The notes: generated by a model from the sequence alone, not told the origin. Positions 18,599 through 31,078 are shown, numbered from the stretch's first letter. The stretch: 64,000 bases of DNA from Cellvibrio sp. UBA7671 (GCA_002483145.1 DLHJ01000019.1:434001-498000); one strand, 5' to 3'. Numbers and translations: made by a program.

Positions 18599-20839
18599 AT
18601 GGTTAAAGTCAGAGCAGATCATCCCATAGCCGCGGATGGTCAGGTCGATATAGATGCCTGGATCGATCGCCTCAATCAGGGTTACATCCAATCGGACGCG
18701 AGCCGTGCCGAGTTGCGTCGCGCGGCTGAGTTAAGTTTATCTCTGGTCGATATCCATGCCGATGATGACCACAACTGGGGAGAGGATTTCTCCTGCTTCC
18801 GTATTGGCCTGGAGATGGCCGAGATACTTGCGGACTTACAGCTCGATCAGGATGCGTTGGTTGCCGCCATTCTCTACCGCGCTGTGCGCGAGCACAAAAT
18901 CAGCCTTATTGATGTCCAAGCCCGCTTTGGCGATACCGTCGGCAAACTGGTGAAAGGTGTGCTGCGGATGGCGGCCATCAGCTACCAGCGCAACGAAGAG
19001 GAGCGAGTACTGGGTTCACAGGCGACCGAGCAGGCGGAAAAAATCCGCAAGATGTTGGTTTCCATGGTGGACGATGTTCGCGTCGCCCTGATCAAACTGG
19101 CTGAGCGCACCTGCGCCATCCGCTCGGTGAAAAACGCTGAACCAGACCGCCGCCGCCAGGTATCGCGCGAAGTGGCTGATATCTACGCGCCGCTTGCCCA
19201 TCGTCTCGGTATCGGTCATATCAAGTGGGAGCTGGAAGATTTGTCCTTCCGCTACCTGCAGCCCGATGATTACAAACGCATCGCCAAACTGCTCGATGAG
19301 CGCCGCTTGGCGCGGCAGGAATACATTGACAATCTGCTTAACCTGATCCGCACTGAACTGAAAAAAGCGGGTATCGAAGGTTCTGTCGGCGGCCGCGCCA
19401 AACATATCTACAGTATTTGGCGCAAAATGCAGCGCAAAGGCATTCCCTTTTCGCAGGTGTACGATATCCGCGCCGTGCGCATCCTTGTGCCCAGTGTGCG
19501 CGATTGTTACGCGGTGCTGGGGATAGTCCATAGCCTCTGGCGCAATATTCCCCACGAGTTCGATGACTACATTGCTTCGCCCAAGGAGAATGGCTATCGC
19601 TCATTACACACTGCCGTTTGGGGACCGGAAAACAAGGTGTTGGAAATCCAGATTCGCACCCAGGAAATGCACGAAGAATCCGAGCTGGGTGTCTGCGCCC
19701 ACTGGCGCTACAAAGGTACCGATACCAAAGCGGTACAGGATGGCTACGAGCAGAAAATCGCCTGGTTGCGTCAAGTCCTCGAATGGCATGAAGAACTGGG
19801 TGGTGATTCCGAGCATCTGCAAGATGATTTGCGTTCGGTCAATCAGGACCGCATTTACGTGTTTACCCCCGAAGGCCACGTTGTGGATTTGCCGCGTACT
19901 GCCACGCCACTCGATTTCGCTTACAAAATTCACACCGATGTCGGCCATCGCTGCCGCGGTGCCAAGGTCAACAACCGCATAGTGCCGCTCAACTACCAAC
20001 TGACTAATGCGGATCAGGTCGAAATTCTCACCGGTAAAATGGAATCGCCTAGTCGTGATTGGCTCAATGCGGCGCTCGGTTATGTGAACACGCCGCGTGC
20101 GCGCGCCAAAATCCAACATTGGTATAAACAACAGGCACGCGATAAAAATATCGCCGAAGGGCAGGCGCTGCTCGATCGCGAATTCAAACGTCTCGCACTT
20201 CTGGATCTCGACTTTGAAGAGCTTGCGAAAAAATTGCGCTTCAACAATCTCGATGATCTATATGCCGCCGTAGGCGCAAGTGATATTGGTGTCGGCCAGG
20301 TTTTAAATGCTGCGCAGAAACAATTGGATGATGCTGATCCGCAACAGCCGTTAATCCCGTTTAAAACAAAATCACCCCGGCAGAAAAAAGATTCGGATTT
20401 TTATATCGAAGGTGTGGGTAACTTACTCACCCAAATCGCCAATTGCTGCAACCCGGTACCGGGCGATGCGATCACAGGCTACATCACCTTGGGTAAAGGC
20501 GTATCCATTCATCGGCAGGATTGCTCTAATATTTTGCAGCTGCAAACCGATGAACCCCAGCGCATTATTAAAGTGGAGTGGGGCGATACACCGCAGAGTT
20601 TTTACTCGGTGGATGTGGTTATTGAAGCTTATGACCGCTACGGTTTGTTGAAAGACATTACCACGCTGCTGGATACCGAACGCATCAATATTGTTGCTAT
20701 GCAAACCCTGTCAGATAAGCGTAAAAACACAGTGGATATGCAAGTGACGGTAGAAATTCGCAGCTTCGATGAATTGAGCCGCATACTTACCAAACTCAAC
20801 CAGTTACCTAATATCGCGTCGGCACGCCGTAAACACTAG
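18599..20839 (+). CDS. relA: GTP pyrophosphokinase RelA
   Basis: 746 aa. Ribosome-associated (p)ppGpp synthetase of the stringent response. The N-terminal hydrolase-like domain lacks the HD pair: AILYRAVRE stands where bifunctional SpoT has HD, so the protein should be synthetase-only. Synthetase domain about 235-390 with RAVRILVPSVRDCYAVLG and the YRSLHTAVWG loop; TGS about 420-480 (YVFTPEGHVVDLP); a zinc-finger-like region with NCCNPVPGD; C-terminal ACT domain. ATG at 18599. Followed 10 nt later by mazG. Confidence 0.96.
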   Translation: MVKVRADHPIAADGQVDIDAWIDRLNQGYIQSDASRAELRRAAELSLSLVDIHADDDHNWGEDFSCFRIGLEMAEILADLQLDQDALVAAILYRAVREHKISLIDVQARFGDTVGKLVKGVLRMAAISYQRNEEERVLGSQATEQAEKIRKMLVSMVDDVRVALIKLAERTCAIRSVKNAEPDRRRQVSREVADIYAPLAHRLGIGHIKWELEDLSFRYLQPDDYKRIAKLLDERRLARQEYIDNLLNLIRTELKKAGIEGSVGGRAKHIYSIWRKMQRKGIPFSQVYDIRAVRILVPSVRDCYAVLGIVHSLWRNIPHEFDDYIASPKENGYRSLHTAVWGPENKVLEIQIRTQEMHEESELGVCAHWRYKGTDTKAVQDGYEQKIAWLRQVLEWHEELGGDSEHLQDDLRSVNQDRIYVFTPEGHVVDLPRTATPLDFAYKIHTDVGHRCRGAKVNNRIVPLNYQLTNADQVEILTGKMESPSRDWLNAALGYVNTPRARAKIQHWYKQQARDKNIAEGQALLDREFKRLALLDLDFEELAKKLRFNNLDDLYAAVGASDIGVGQVLNAAQKQLDDADPQQPLIPFKTKSPRQKKDSDFYIEGVGNLLTQIANCCNPVPGDAITGYITLGKGVSIHRQDCSNILQLQTDEPQRIIKVEWGDTPQSFYSVDVVIEAYDRYGLLKDITTLLDTERINIVAMQTLSDKRKNTVDMQVTVEIRSFDELSRILTKLNQLPNIASARRKH

Positions 20840-20849
20840 GATTTGATTT

Positions 20850-21644
20850 GTGACTCAATACTCTATCGACGATTTGCTTTATTTGATGGCACGCTTGCGC
20901 GATCCGGAATCCGGTTGCCCATGGGATCTCACACAGGATTACGCCAGCATCGCGCCATCAACGTTGGAAGAAGCCTATGAGGTCGTCGATGCAATTGAGA
21001 AGCAGGATTTTGTCCATCTCAAAGAGGAGCTGGGCGATTTATTATTCCAAGTGATTTTTTATAGCCAGCTCGGAATGGAAGAAGACCGGTTTGAATTTGC
21101 GGGTGTGGTTTCTGATCTGGTTGCCAAACTAATACGTCGCCACCCACATGTATTTCCTGACGGTACTTTGCATAGCCGGGTAGAAAATCGCCACACATTA
21201 CCGACGGATGTCAAAGCGCGTTGGGAAGCCATCAAACAACAAGAGCGCGCCGAAAAAGGTGCAAATGGAATTCTCGCGGATGTCCCACTAAATTTGCCGG
21301 CGTTAAGTCGGGCCGCAAAGTTGCAAAAACGTGCCGCCAGTGTGGGTTTTGATTGGGATGATGTGTACGGCCCCATTGCCAAAGTGCGAGAAGAATTAAT
21401 GGAAGTAGAAGCTGAGTTGGATTCGGGCGATATGGCTGCGCTTGAAGAAGAGTTGGGCGATTTATTATTTGCTGTAGTAAATATTGCGCGCTACCAGAAA
21501 ATCGACCCGGAGCAGGCTTTGCGTCGCGCCAATCAAAAATTTGAGCAGCGCTTTCATTTTATCGAGACCCACAGCCCAACCCCCTTGGCCGAGACCTCTA
21601 TCCATGACATGAATCGTCTCTGGGACGAGGCCAAAAAACACTGA
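20850..21644 (+). CDS. mazG: Nucleoside triphosphate pyrophosphohydrolase MazG
   Basis: 264 aa. Hydrolyses NTPs and dNTPs to the monophosphate and pyrophosphate; in E. coli it also lowers ppGpp, matching its place after relA. Two MazG folds are visible: residues about 20-110 with EEAYEVVDAI and EELGDLLFQV, and about 165-255 with EELMEVEAEL and EELGDLLFAV. GTG start at 20850. Confidence 0.95.
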   Translation: MTQYSIDDLLYLMARLRDPESGCPWDLTQDYASIAPSTLEEAYEVVDAIEKQDFVHLKEELGDLLFQVIFYSQLGMEEDRFEFAGVVSDLVAKLIRRHPHVFPDGTLHSRVENRHTLPTDVKARWEAIKQQERAEKGANGILADVPLNLPALSRAAKLQKRAASVGFDWDDVYGPIAKVREELMEVEAELDSGDMAALEEELGDLLFAVVNIARYQKIDPEQALRRANQKFEQRFHFIETHSPTPLAETSIHDMNRLWDEAKKH

Positions 21645-21868
21645 GTGTGATAGCGCTTTAGTGTCCTTCCTTTCTTTAGAACAAAATGACATCGCCGCTT
21701 GGCAAATCGTCGGTGTGGCGCCTAAGTCATCTCAAGAGGTATAAGATGTTCAGGTTTTCATAGCTTTTTGTTACATGTGACCGGTTTCAAAAGCAGCTAT
21801 GATTCATTGGTAGCAAGCAATAAAAGCCCCCCTGTTGAAACAATAAAAACACGAATAGTGAGGTTCCT

Positions 21869-23128
21869 TTGGATCGGCGCGAAGTAAAGCCGGGCTATGT
21901 GGATAAGAAGCTGAGCACCATTAAAATCCACATCTCAGAGCTAAAAATTGGCATGTTTGTCTCTAAACTGGATCGCGACTGGCAGGAAACCCCGTTTTTG
22001 ATGCAGGGTTTTATGATTGAAAGTCTCGATGATATAGACACAGTGGCTGAGTTTTCGCAGCATGTGTGGATAGATGCAGTGCGCGAGCAATGGATACCTC
22101 CAGAAGAGCGCGGAGTTGCTGGTCCCGCCATTGCTAAATCGACGTCTTATATCAACAAAGTTGCGGCCCAGAAAGAACACGAGGCGGCCTTAGGCATTTT
22201 TCGCGAAGCCAAGAAGCTGACCAAAACGCTGCTTGAGGATGTTCGGTTGGGAGGTGTGGTTAATACCGAGCAGGCAAAAGCAACTGTTAAAGATTGCGTC
22301 GGCAGTATTTTGCGCAATGCCGATGCTCTCATCTGGATGTCGCGCATGCGCAATGAAGATGAGTACACCGCTGAGCATTGTTTGAATGTGTGCATTTTGG
22401 CAATCGCCTTTGGTCGCCATCTTGGCATGAGTGAGGCCGAGCTGGAAAAGTTAGGTTTGTGTGGTTTATTGCATGATGTAGGCAAAATGCGCGTGCCTCC
22501 GCAAATTCTCAATAAGCATGAAGAACTCACCGACAAAGAATTCAATATCATCAAAGCGCATACAGTACACGGGCGCAATTTGCTGATGTCATCACTTGGT
22601 GTACCCAATTCCACTGTTGATGTTGCCTACAGTCACCATGAACGGGTTGATGGCACAGGTTATCCACGCAAATTAAAAGCGGCGGGTATTTCCGATTTCG
22701 CGCGAATTGTTTGTATTGTCGATGCCTACGACGCAATGACCGGTGACCGTTGTTATTCCCGCGCCATTCCCAGCACTGATGCACTCAAACGTATATTCCA
22801 GGATCGTGGCACCCATTTTGATGAGCGGCTCGCGTTGGAATTTATCAAGTGTGTCGGTTTGTATCCGCCTGGCAGTATTGTTGAGCTGGTCAATGGTTTG
22901 GTGGGTATCGTGCTTGAGTCCAATCATCGCTATCGTCATTTGCCAAAAATTATTACTGTGAAAGATTTAAATAAACCGCTCGAAAAAGAACAGGTTATTA
23001 ATTTAAATGAGATTGAACAGAAAACTCTGGATAAAGGCTTTTTGATAAAGCGGGCACTTTGTGATGGTAGCTACGGAATCCGTATTCGCGACTATCGCGA
23101 GAAGGGGTTGGCCTTTACCTTTGCATAA
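21869..23128 (+). CDS. HD-GYP domain protein, probable cyclic-di-GMP phosphodiesterase
   Basis: 419 aa. An N-terminal DUF3391-type domain (about 15-80) precedes an HD-GYP domain (about 150-345) with His202-Asp203 in LLHDVGKM, the pair HH at 256-257 and GTGYP (262-266). All expected metal ligands appear present, so c-di-GMP hydrolysis is likely. No signal peptide or membrane segment, so cytoplasmic. The start is uncertain: TTG at 21869 has a TGAGG site 5 nt upstream; a GTG near 21899 is the alternative. A clear terminator follows. Confidence 0.9.
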   Translation: MDRREVKPGYVDKKLSTIKIHISELKIGMFVSKLDRDWQETPFLMQGFMIESLDDIDTVAEFSQHVWIDAVREQWIPPEERGVAGPAIAKSTSYINKVAAQKEHEAALGIFREAKKLTKTLLEDVRLGGVVNTEQAKATVKDCVGSILRNADALIWMSRMRNEDEYTAEHCLNVCILAIAFGRHLGMSEAELEKLGLCGLLHDVGKMRVPPQILNKHEELTDKEFNIIKAHTVHGRNLLMSSLGVPNSTVDVAYSHHERVDGTGYPRKLKAAGISDFARIVCIVDAYDAMTGDRCYSRAIPSTDALKRIFQDRGTHFDERLALEFIKCVGLYPPGSIVELVNGLVGIVLESNHRYRHLPKIITVKDLNKPLEKEQVINLNEIEQKTLDKGFLIKRALCDGSYGIRIRDYREKGLAFTFA

Positions 23129-23151
23129 CGCCTTTGCATCGATGTTAATCA

Positions 23152-23182
23152 ATAAGGCGCTTCTATGAGCGCCTTATTTTTT
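23152..23182 (+). terminator. Terminator after the HD-GYP gene
   Basis: ATAAGGCGCT (23152-23161) pairs with AGCGCCTTAT (23168-23177), then six T. It lies between convergent genes. Confidence 0.85.
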
Positions 23183-23196
23183 GCCTGAAACATCCG

Positions 23197-24009
23197 TTAA
23201 TCTTTATCAACAATACGCCTGGGTTTTGGTTTTTGAATCACCAGGGTTTTGGTTGCAGGTTTTGTTGTCTGCACCGGTTTATTTGCGCGTGGTGAAGGCC
23301 GTTTATTTTGCGGCGTACTTTTGGTTTTATTGGATGGTTTTTTATTTGTATCAGCGCCATGTGGATGTAGCGAGTTTGCTCCTGCCATTTTTGTTGCGGG
23401 TTTGTGTTTGGCATTATGGTTTCTGGTGCGCGCGCTATTTGCACCAGCTGTTACAGCTGATTTCGGTGGTTGTACCGTTTCGGTTTTGTATTTTCCTTGT
23501 TCTATTCCTTCCAATGTCCAATTACCAATTTTTACACGTACCAAACGTAAAGTGGGGTGACCTACTGCGGCTGTCATACGGCGTACCTGACGATTGCGTC
23601 CTTCAGTAATGACTAATTCCAACCATTGAGTGGGAATATTCGTGCGTTCGCGAATGGGCGGCACTCGCTCCCAGAGTTTGGGGGTAGGGATCAATCGCAC
23701 CTCGGCCGGTTGCGTCATACCATCATTGAGTTCAACACCCTGACGCAACTTGGTCAGGGCATAGCTATTGGGAGCGCCCTCTACTTGCACCCAATAGGTT
23801 TTGGGTTGTTTGTGTGCAGGGTGGCTGATGTGGTGCTGCAAATCGCCATCATCGGTTAGCAATAACAAACCTTCGGAGTCGTGATCCAACCGACCGGCAG
23901 GGTAGACGTGGGGGATCTTGATGTAATCCTTGAGTGTTGGGCGACCTTCACCATCGGTAAATTGTGAGAGCACGCCAAAGGGTTTATTGAACAGAATCAG
24001 GGAAGCCAT
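23197..24009 (-). CDS. rluE: 23S rRNA pseudouridine synthase of the RluE type
   Basis: 270 aa. The start at 24009 ([12 protein letters not shown]) matches the family; 42 upstream codons in frame are rejected. Catalytic Asp is in [24 protein letters not shown] and the RLVRVKIG strand identify the RsuA/RluB/E/F group, and the short form without an S4 domain fits RluE (U2457 of 23S rRNA). Unusually, about 80 C-terminal residues are a Lys/Pro/Thr/Asn-rich basic tail. Specificity is inferred from architecture. Confidence 0.9.
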   Translation of the reverse strand: MASLILFNKPFGVLSQFTDGEGRPTLKDYIKIPHVYPAGRLDHDSEGLLLLTDDGDLQHHISHPAHKQPKTYWVQVEGAPNSYALTKLRQGVELNDGMTQPAEVRLIPTPKLWERVPPIRERTNIPTQWLELVITEGRNRQVRRMTAAVGHPTLRLVRVKIGNWTLEGIEQGKYKTETVQPPKSAVTAGANSARTRNHNAKHKPATKMAGANSLHPHGADTNKKPSNKTKSTPQNKRPSPRANKPVQTTKPATKTLVIQKPKPRRIVDKD

Positions 24010-24235
24010 AATACTCACACAACCAAAAGATAAGTCCGTAAAAGTGGATTTTAACTGAGATTGGCTCTGTCGCCATAGCAACATAATCCATGCATAAAGG
24101 ACTGTAGAGGTGTAGAATCGCCCGCGCTCTGGCAAGGGGCAGTTCCCTGTGGCGGGGCTCTTTTTCTAAATTTTCATATCGTTAATGGTAAAGCTCACAA
24201 GGCCGAGCCGCATGAATTGATGGAGCCATCTTTAA

Positions 24236-26461
<2,226 letters not shown>

Positions 26462-26496
26462 GCTCTCCGAACATCTGTAAGCGGTAGAAGCACAAG

Positions 26497-26528
26497 AAGC
26501 CCCCTGTAGTAATACAGGGGGCTTTTTT
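26497..26528 (+). terminator. Terminator after icd
   Basis: AAGCCCCCTGT (26497-26507) and ACAGGGGGCTT (26514-26524), followed by a T run to 26528. An 11-bp perfect stem with a 6-nt loop. Confidence 0.9.
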
Positions 26529-26556
26529 CATGAGGGGAGTTAGCTCCGTCCGAACT

Positions 26557-26811
26557 TTAGGCGGGAACCGCGCTCGTTCGGCTAATATGTTGCAAAGCTG
26601 TATCGTTGGCCGGGGCGGTGATATTGACTGCGTGCAGCCCTTTGTCGCCTTTGGTGACCTCAAATGTCACCTGTTGGCCAGCTTTGAGGGTCTTGTAACC
26701 CTCCATAGTGATGGCGGAATAGTGCGCAAATAGGTCTTCACCGCCTTCATCCGCCAGGATAAAGCCGTAGCCTTTTGCATTATTGAACCATTTAACGGTG
26801 CCAGTTGGCAT
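26557..26811 (-). CDS. cspD: Cold-shock domain protein, CspD-like
   Basis: 84 aa. Start at 26811 (MPTGTVKWFN) has AAGGA 8 nt upstream. The RNA-binding motifs KGYGFI and DLFAHYSAI are intact. It is slightly longer than CspA-type proteins and lies divergent from clpS, the usual CspD position; CspD inhibits replication in stationary phase in E. coli. The name rests on context. Confidence 0.9.
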   Translation of the reverse strand: MPTGTVKWFNNAKGYGFILADEGGEDLFAHYSAITMEGYKTLKAGQQVTFEVTKGDKGLHAVNITAPANDTALQHISRTSAVPA

Positions 26812-27132
26812 GATTGGAGTCCTTCTGCCCAAGTGATGCCCTTGAAAAACATCACTGTCGTTATTATTGTCCCAAGTACAGCTATTGCTCGGGGTTTGGA
26901 CGAGATGTCTGCTTTTGTGTTGCTGAAAGTGTACCGCTGAAAGTCTTTAAGTGAGTTCTGGTGCTTTTATTTGAACTATATGCCGCATTTGTGTGCAAAT
27001 GCGCTCTTTTTTTATCCAACAATTGACCCAAAGTCAAGCATTTATCCGTATTAGGTCTCATTAGGGCTTGTTATGCCGATGAGTTACAATACCGCCGAAC
27101 AACTAATCATTTTTACTTTGTATTGAATCTCT
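26812..27132. other. Divergent intergenic region between cspD and clpS
   Basis: 321 bp without a coding gene. It should contain the cspD promoter (leftward) and the clpS promoter (rightward). It also holds a terminator-like hairpin on the plus strand (26984-27013) before clpS. TACAAT near 27087 could be a clpS -10 element, but no matching -35 box is evident. Confidence 0.6.
26984..27013 (+). terminator. Terminator-like hairpin upstream of clpS
   Basis: CGCATTTG (26984-26991), loop TGTG, CAAATGCG (26996-27003), then CTC and a seven-T run to 27013. It could end a short untranslated transcript or act as an attenuator. Confidence 0.5.
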
Positions 27133-27504
27133 ATGGGCAATCTCCAAAACCTTCAACTAACCTTAGGTAAAGACGACGACAATTCTGCCGATGAATCTGA
27201 TGGCGGTCTTGCGGTCTTAACCTCCAAGCCGAAGCTGAAACGGCCACCTATGTATAAGGTGATGCTACTAAATGACGATTACACACCGATGGATTTTGTG
27301 GTGGAAATACTGGAAGTGTTTTTTTCCATGTCGCGCGAAAAAGCCACCCACGTAATGTTAACGGTACATGTTCACGGCAAAGCGGTTTGTGGTATCTATA
27401 CTCGTGATATAGCTGAAACTAAAGCGGCGCAAGTGAATCAATATGCAAGAGAGAATCAACATCCTCTGCTGTGTGAAATAGAAGCGGTTGAAGATGGTGA
27501 GTAA
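27133..27504 (+). CDS. clpS: ClpS, N-degron adaptor of ClpAP
   Basis: 123 aa. Delivers proteins with Leu, Phe, Tyr or Trp N-termini to ClpAP. The binding pocket is intact: Asn47-Asp48-Asp49 in [12 protein letters not shown] and His79 in LTVHVHG correspond to E. coli Asn34-Asp35-Asp36 and His66. The acidic N-terminal arm (about 1-35) engages ClpA. It is 57 nt upstream of clpA. Confidence 0.97.
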   Translation: MGNLQNLQLTLGKDDDNSADESDGGLAVLTSKPKLKRPPMYKVMLLNDDYTPMDFVVEILEVFFSMSREKATHVMLTVHVHGKAVCGIYTRDIAETKAAQVNQYARENQHPLLCEIEAVEDGE

Positions 27505-27561
27505 TAGTAAGTGGTAGTGTGAGTGGTTTTTACATTTGTTGGTTAGAAGAGGGTATGCGCG

Positions 27562-29853
27562 ATGTTAAGTAAAGATCTTGAAGTAACCTTAAATCTTGCT
27601 TTCAAAGGTGCGCGCTCCAAGCGTCACGAATTTATGACCGTTGAGCACTTGTTATTGGCGCTCATCGATAATGATTCGGCTGCTAATGTACTGCGCGCTT
27701 GCGGTGCTGATTTAATGAGTCTGCGTAAAGAATTAATCGAGTTTGTCGATTCCACAACCCCGCTCATCCCTGAAAATGATTCCGAGCGCGAAACCCAACC
27801 AACCTTGGGCTTTCAACGCGTATTACAGCGCGCTGTATTTCATGTGCAATCATCCGGTAAACAAGAAGTCACTGGTGCCAATGTTCTAGTCGCCATTTTT
27901 AGCGAACAGGAAAGTCAGGCTGTTTATTACCTCAAACAACAAAGTATTGCCCGTATTGATGTGGTGAATTACATCACGCACGGCATCCATAAAGTATCTG
28001 GTCACACCGATCACAGTCACGACCATCACTCACCGCAAGAAAATCAGGATGAGGAGGCAGCAACAAGCGAGTCCAGCTCACAAAGCCCGCTGGAAAATTT
28101 TGCTGCAAACCTGAATGAAGCGGCGATGCAAGGCCGCATTGATCCACTGGTCGGCCGTGAGTTTGAAGTAGAGCGCGTATGCCAGATTTTGTCGCGTCGC
28201 CGCAAAAACAATCCGCTGCTGGTTGGCGAATCTGGTGTGGGTAAAACCGCAATAGCTGAGGGGCTTGCCAAACGTATTGTGGATGGCGATGTGCCTGAGA
28301 CCTTGGCAGACAGTGTGGTGTACTCTCTGGATATGGGAGCATTGTTAGCGGGCACTAAATATCGCGGCGATTTTGAAAAGCGTTTCAAAAGCTTGCTCAA
28401 TGAATTGAAGAAGCAAAAAAATTCTATTTTGTTTATCGATGAAATCCACACCATCATAGGTGCTGGTGCGGCCTCTGGCGGTGTGATGGATGCCTCTAAC
28501 TTGTTAAAGCCACTGCTGTCATCCGGCGAAATTCGCTGCATGGGTTCAACGACTTATCAGGAATATCGCGGTATTTTTGATAAAGACCGCGCACTTTCAC
28601 GCCGCTTCCAAAAAGTGGATGTAAATGAACCGACAGTCGAAGAAACTTATCAAATTCTCAAAGGGCTTAAGAGCCGTTTTGAAAAGCATCATAACTTGCG
28701 TTACACCGATGCTGCTTTGCGCGCAGCTGCGGAATTGGCCGAGCGCTACATTAATGATCGCTTCTTGCCCGATAAGGCAATCGATGTGATTGATGAAGCC
28801 GGTGCTTATCAACAGTTACAAACGCCAAGCAAACGCAAGAAAACGATTGGTGTTACCGATGTGGAAAATGTCGTGGCGAAAATTGCACGCATTCCTCCAA
28901 AAAGTGTGTCTTCATCTGATAAAGAGCAACTGCGCAAGCTGGATCAGAATTTGAAGATGACTGTATTCGGTCAAGACGAAGCAATCGATACTCTCGCCAC
29001 GGCGATCAAGCTGTCGCGCGCTGGTCTGGGCGCTGCAGAGAAGCCAATCGGCTCATTCCTATTTGCTGGTCCGACCGGTGTAGGTAAAACCGAAGTCTGC
29101 CGCCAATTGGCTAAATGCATGGGGATGGAGCTGGTGCGCTTTGACATGTCGGAATATATGGAACGCCATACCGTATCGCGTTTGATTGGTGCTCCACCAG
29201 GTTATGTGGGTTTTGATCAGGGCGGTCTGTTGACGGATGCCATCACCAAACAACCGCATTGTGTCTTGTTGTTGGATGAGATCGAGAAGGCGCACCCAGA
29301 AGTCTTTAATTTGCTATTGCAGGTTATGGATCACGGTAGCTTGACCGATAACAATGGACGCAAAGCTGACTTCCGTAACGTTATCCTGATTATGACTACC
29401 AACGCGGGTGCAGAGGTAATGAGCCGTGCATCTATCGGCTTTACCCATCAAGATCACACTACCGATGGTATGGAAGCGATCAAGAAGATGTTTACCCCTG
29501 AATTCCGCAACCGTTTGGATGCGATAGTCCAGTTTGCATCGCTGACGCTCAATACCATCAAAACTGTGGTGGACAAATTCCTGATGGAATTGCAAACCCA
29601 GTTGGATGATAAGCATGTAACTCTGGAGATCAGCGACGACGCGCGTGAATGGTTAGCGATCCATGGTTACGATGTAAAAATGGGTGCACGCCCGATGGCG
29701 CGTTTGATTCAGGATAAGCTGAAGAAACCGTTGGCCGAAGAAATCCTATTTGGGTCACTCTCTCACGGCGGCGGTACAGTAGATGTGGATGTGGATACGA
29801 TTGAAGATAAGTTGATTATAGAAGTGAAAGCTAAGCATGCGCAGCCTGCATAA
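27562..29853 (+). CDS. clpA: ClpA, ATPase subunit of ClpAP protease
   Basis: 763 aa Hsp100 unfoldase. N-domain about 1-140, then a His/Asp/Glu-rich linker (about 147-170) with six histidines in a short span. First AAA module has Walker A GESGVGKT (222-229) and FIDEIHT; the second has GPTGVGKT and LLLDEIEKAH. The linker could bind metal, but linker composition varies in this family. Operon with clpS; both feed the N-degron route supplied by bpt and aat at 30350-31792. Confidence 0.97.
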   Translation: MLSKDLEVTLNLAFKGARSKRHEFMTVEHLLLALIDNDSAANVLRACGADLMSLRKELIEFVDSTTPLIPENDSERETQPTLGFQRVLQRAVFHVQSSGKQEVTGANVLVAIFSEQESQAVYYLKQQSIARIDVVNYITHGIHKVSGHTDHSHDHHSPQENQDEEAATSESSSQSPLENFAANLNEAAMQGRIDPLVGREFEVERVCQILSRRRKNNPLLVGESGVGKTAIAEGLAKRIVDGDVPETLADSVVYSLDMGALLAGTKYRGDFEKRFKSLLNELKKQKNSILFIDEIHTIIGAGAASGGVMDASNLLKPLLSSGEIRCMGSTTYQEYRGIFDKDRALSRRFQKVDVNEPTVEETYQILKGLKSRFEKHHNLRYTDAALRAAAELAERYINDRFLPDKAIDVIDEAGAYQQLQTPSKRKKTIGVTDVENVVAKIARIPPKSVSSSDKEQLRKLDQNLKMTVFGQDEAIDTLATAIKLSRAGLGAAEKPIGSFLFAGPTGVGKTEVCRQLAKCMGMELVRFDMSEYMERHTVSRLIGAPPGYVGFDQGGLLTDAITKQPHCVLLLDEIEKAHPEVFNLLLQVMDHGSLTDNNGRKADFRNVILIMTTNAGAEVMSRASIGFTHQDHTTDGMEAIKKMFTPEFRNRLDAIVQFASLTLNTIKTVVDKFLMELQTQLDDKHVTLEISDDAREWLAIHGYDVKMGARPMARLIQDKLKKPLAEEILFGSLSHGGGTVDVDVDTIEDKLIIEVKAKHAQPA

Positions 29854-29887
29854 TTATCTTCCTTAATTAGCAGCTACACCGAAAAAC

Positions 29888-29913
29888 AAAAAGCCGCACA
29901 TGTGCGGCTTTTT
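29888..29913. terminator. Bidirectional terminator between clpA and infA
   Basis: A 26-bp palindrome of A5, GCCGCAC, AT, GTGCGGC, T5, lying between convergent genes. Confidence 0.88.
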
Positions 29914-29942
29914 GTTTTTATGCGAAACGTTAATGGATGCTA

Positions 29943-30161
29943 TTAACGTGCACGATAGGTAATGCGGCCTTTAGTCAGGTCATAGGGAGTCATCTCAACC
30001 TTAACCTTGTCACCTGTCAAAATGCGGATGTAGTTTTTGCGCATCTTGCCGGAGATGTGGGCGATAACCACATGTCCATTCTCCAGTTTTACGCGAAAGG
30101 TGGTGTTGGGCAGGGTATCAACCACTTCGCCATCAAATTCAATGCAATCGTCTTTTGCCAT
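29943..30161 (-). CDS. infA: Translation initiation factor IF-1
   Basis: 72 aa, exact family length. OB-fold protein of the 30S initiation complex. Recognised from [34 protein letters not shown] and [10 protein letters not shown]. Convergent with clpA and upstream of the aminoacyl-transferase genes in the classical pseudomonad order. Confidence 0.98.
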   Translation of the reverse strand: MAKDDCIEFDGEVVDTLPNTTFRVKLENGHVVIAHISGKMRKNYIRILTGDKVKVEMTPYDLTKGRITYRAR

Positions 30162-30349
30162 GCGGCAGTTTCCTCAGGTTTCCAATAGTTCTACCTATCG
30201 CGATACTGCGATAGGAGGGGGTAAAAAAATAGGCGTGAATTGTGCCTTAATTAACCAGCGGCGCCAAGGGGAAAGGGGATAAAAGCGGGGTTTACTGCAA
30301 TTTATCGCTTTGCTTTGCTGCAAATCTGCGCAAGTCGAAGCTAGAGCAT

Positions 30350-31057
30350 TCAGTTAAGTCGCATCCAACGACGATTTACCAGCAATTCCAAGGGGCGATA
30401 CTGAATCTTGTAATTCATCTTTTCGCACTCTTTGATCCAGTAGCCGAGATAGAGGTAGTCCAACCCAAGGCTTTTGGCCTTTTCGATTTGCGCAAGTATC
30501 GCAAATTTCCCCAAGCTGCGGCTCTCCTCGCTCGCATCGTAAAAGGTGTAGACCGCTGAAAGGCCATCCCCCAAGTGGTCGCACACCGACACACCAATCA
30601 AGCGCCCGTCCAGACGAAACTCAATGAACTGTGTAATACCCCATTCGCTGGTGAGAAATGCCTTGTATTGATCTTCGGATGGAGGATACATATCCCCGTC
30701 CTGATGACGGCTCTCGATATAGCGGGAGTAGAGGTTGTAGTGTTCGAGTGTGTTGATATTTTGAGTTATTTGCAGGGATAAGTCGCGATTGTGCTGAAAA
30801 CAGCGGCGTTGTGAGCGGTTGGGTTTGAACAGCTTCACAGGGATGCGGCAGGAGACACAGGCCTGGCAGCGCAGGCATTGCGGACGATAGAGGTGCGCAC
30901 CGCTGCGGCGAAAACCTAACTGCGATAATTGGGTGTAGAGTGTAGGGTCAATATTGGCTTCCGGATCGACAAATACCGTTGTCGCCTCTTGCCCATCGAG
31001 ATAACTACAGGGGTGAGGTTGGGTCGCAAATAGCTTGAGGGTGGAGAGGTCAGACAT
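30350..31057 (-). CDS. bpt: Aspartate/glutamate leucyltransferase (Bpt)
   Basis: 235 aa. Transfers Leu from Leu-tRNA to N-terminal Asp or Glu, making primary degrons for ClpS/ClpAP. Start at 31057 ([10 protein letters not shown]); five upstream codons in frame are not needed. The cysteine cluster [10 protein letters not shown] near residue 70 and the [13 protein letters not shown] stretch are typical of bacterial ATE-like transferases. It follows aat on the same strand with 21 nt between. Confidence 0.95.
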   Translation of the reverse strand: MSDLSTLKLFATQPHPCSYLDGQEATTVFVDPEANIDPTLYTQLSQLGFRRSGAHLYRPQCLRCQACVSCRIPVKLFKPNRSQRRCFQHNRDLSLQITQNINTLEHYNLYSRYIESRHQDGDMYPPSEDQYKAFLTSEWGITQFIEFRLDGRLIGVSVCDHLGDGLSAVYTFYDASEESRSLGKFAILAQIEKAKSLGLDYLYLGYWIKECEKMNYKIQYRPLELLVNRRWMRLN

Positions 31058-31078
31058 GATTGCCTCGCGCAAATCCGG

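Noticed and set aside
23181-23609. Plus-strand open frame of 142 codons across the 3' part of rluE
   Set aside because: It is the antisense of the low-complexity RluE tail, has hydrophobic Phe/Leu/Val bias caused by that composition, and no ribosome site.
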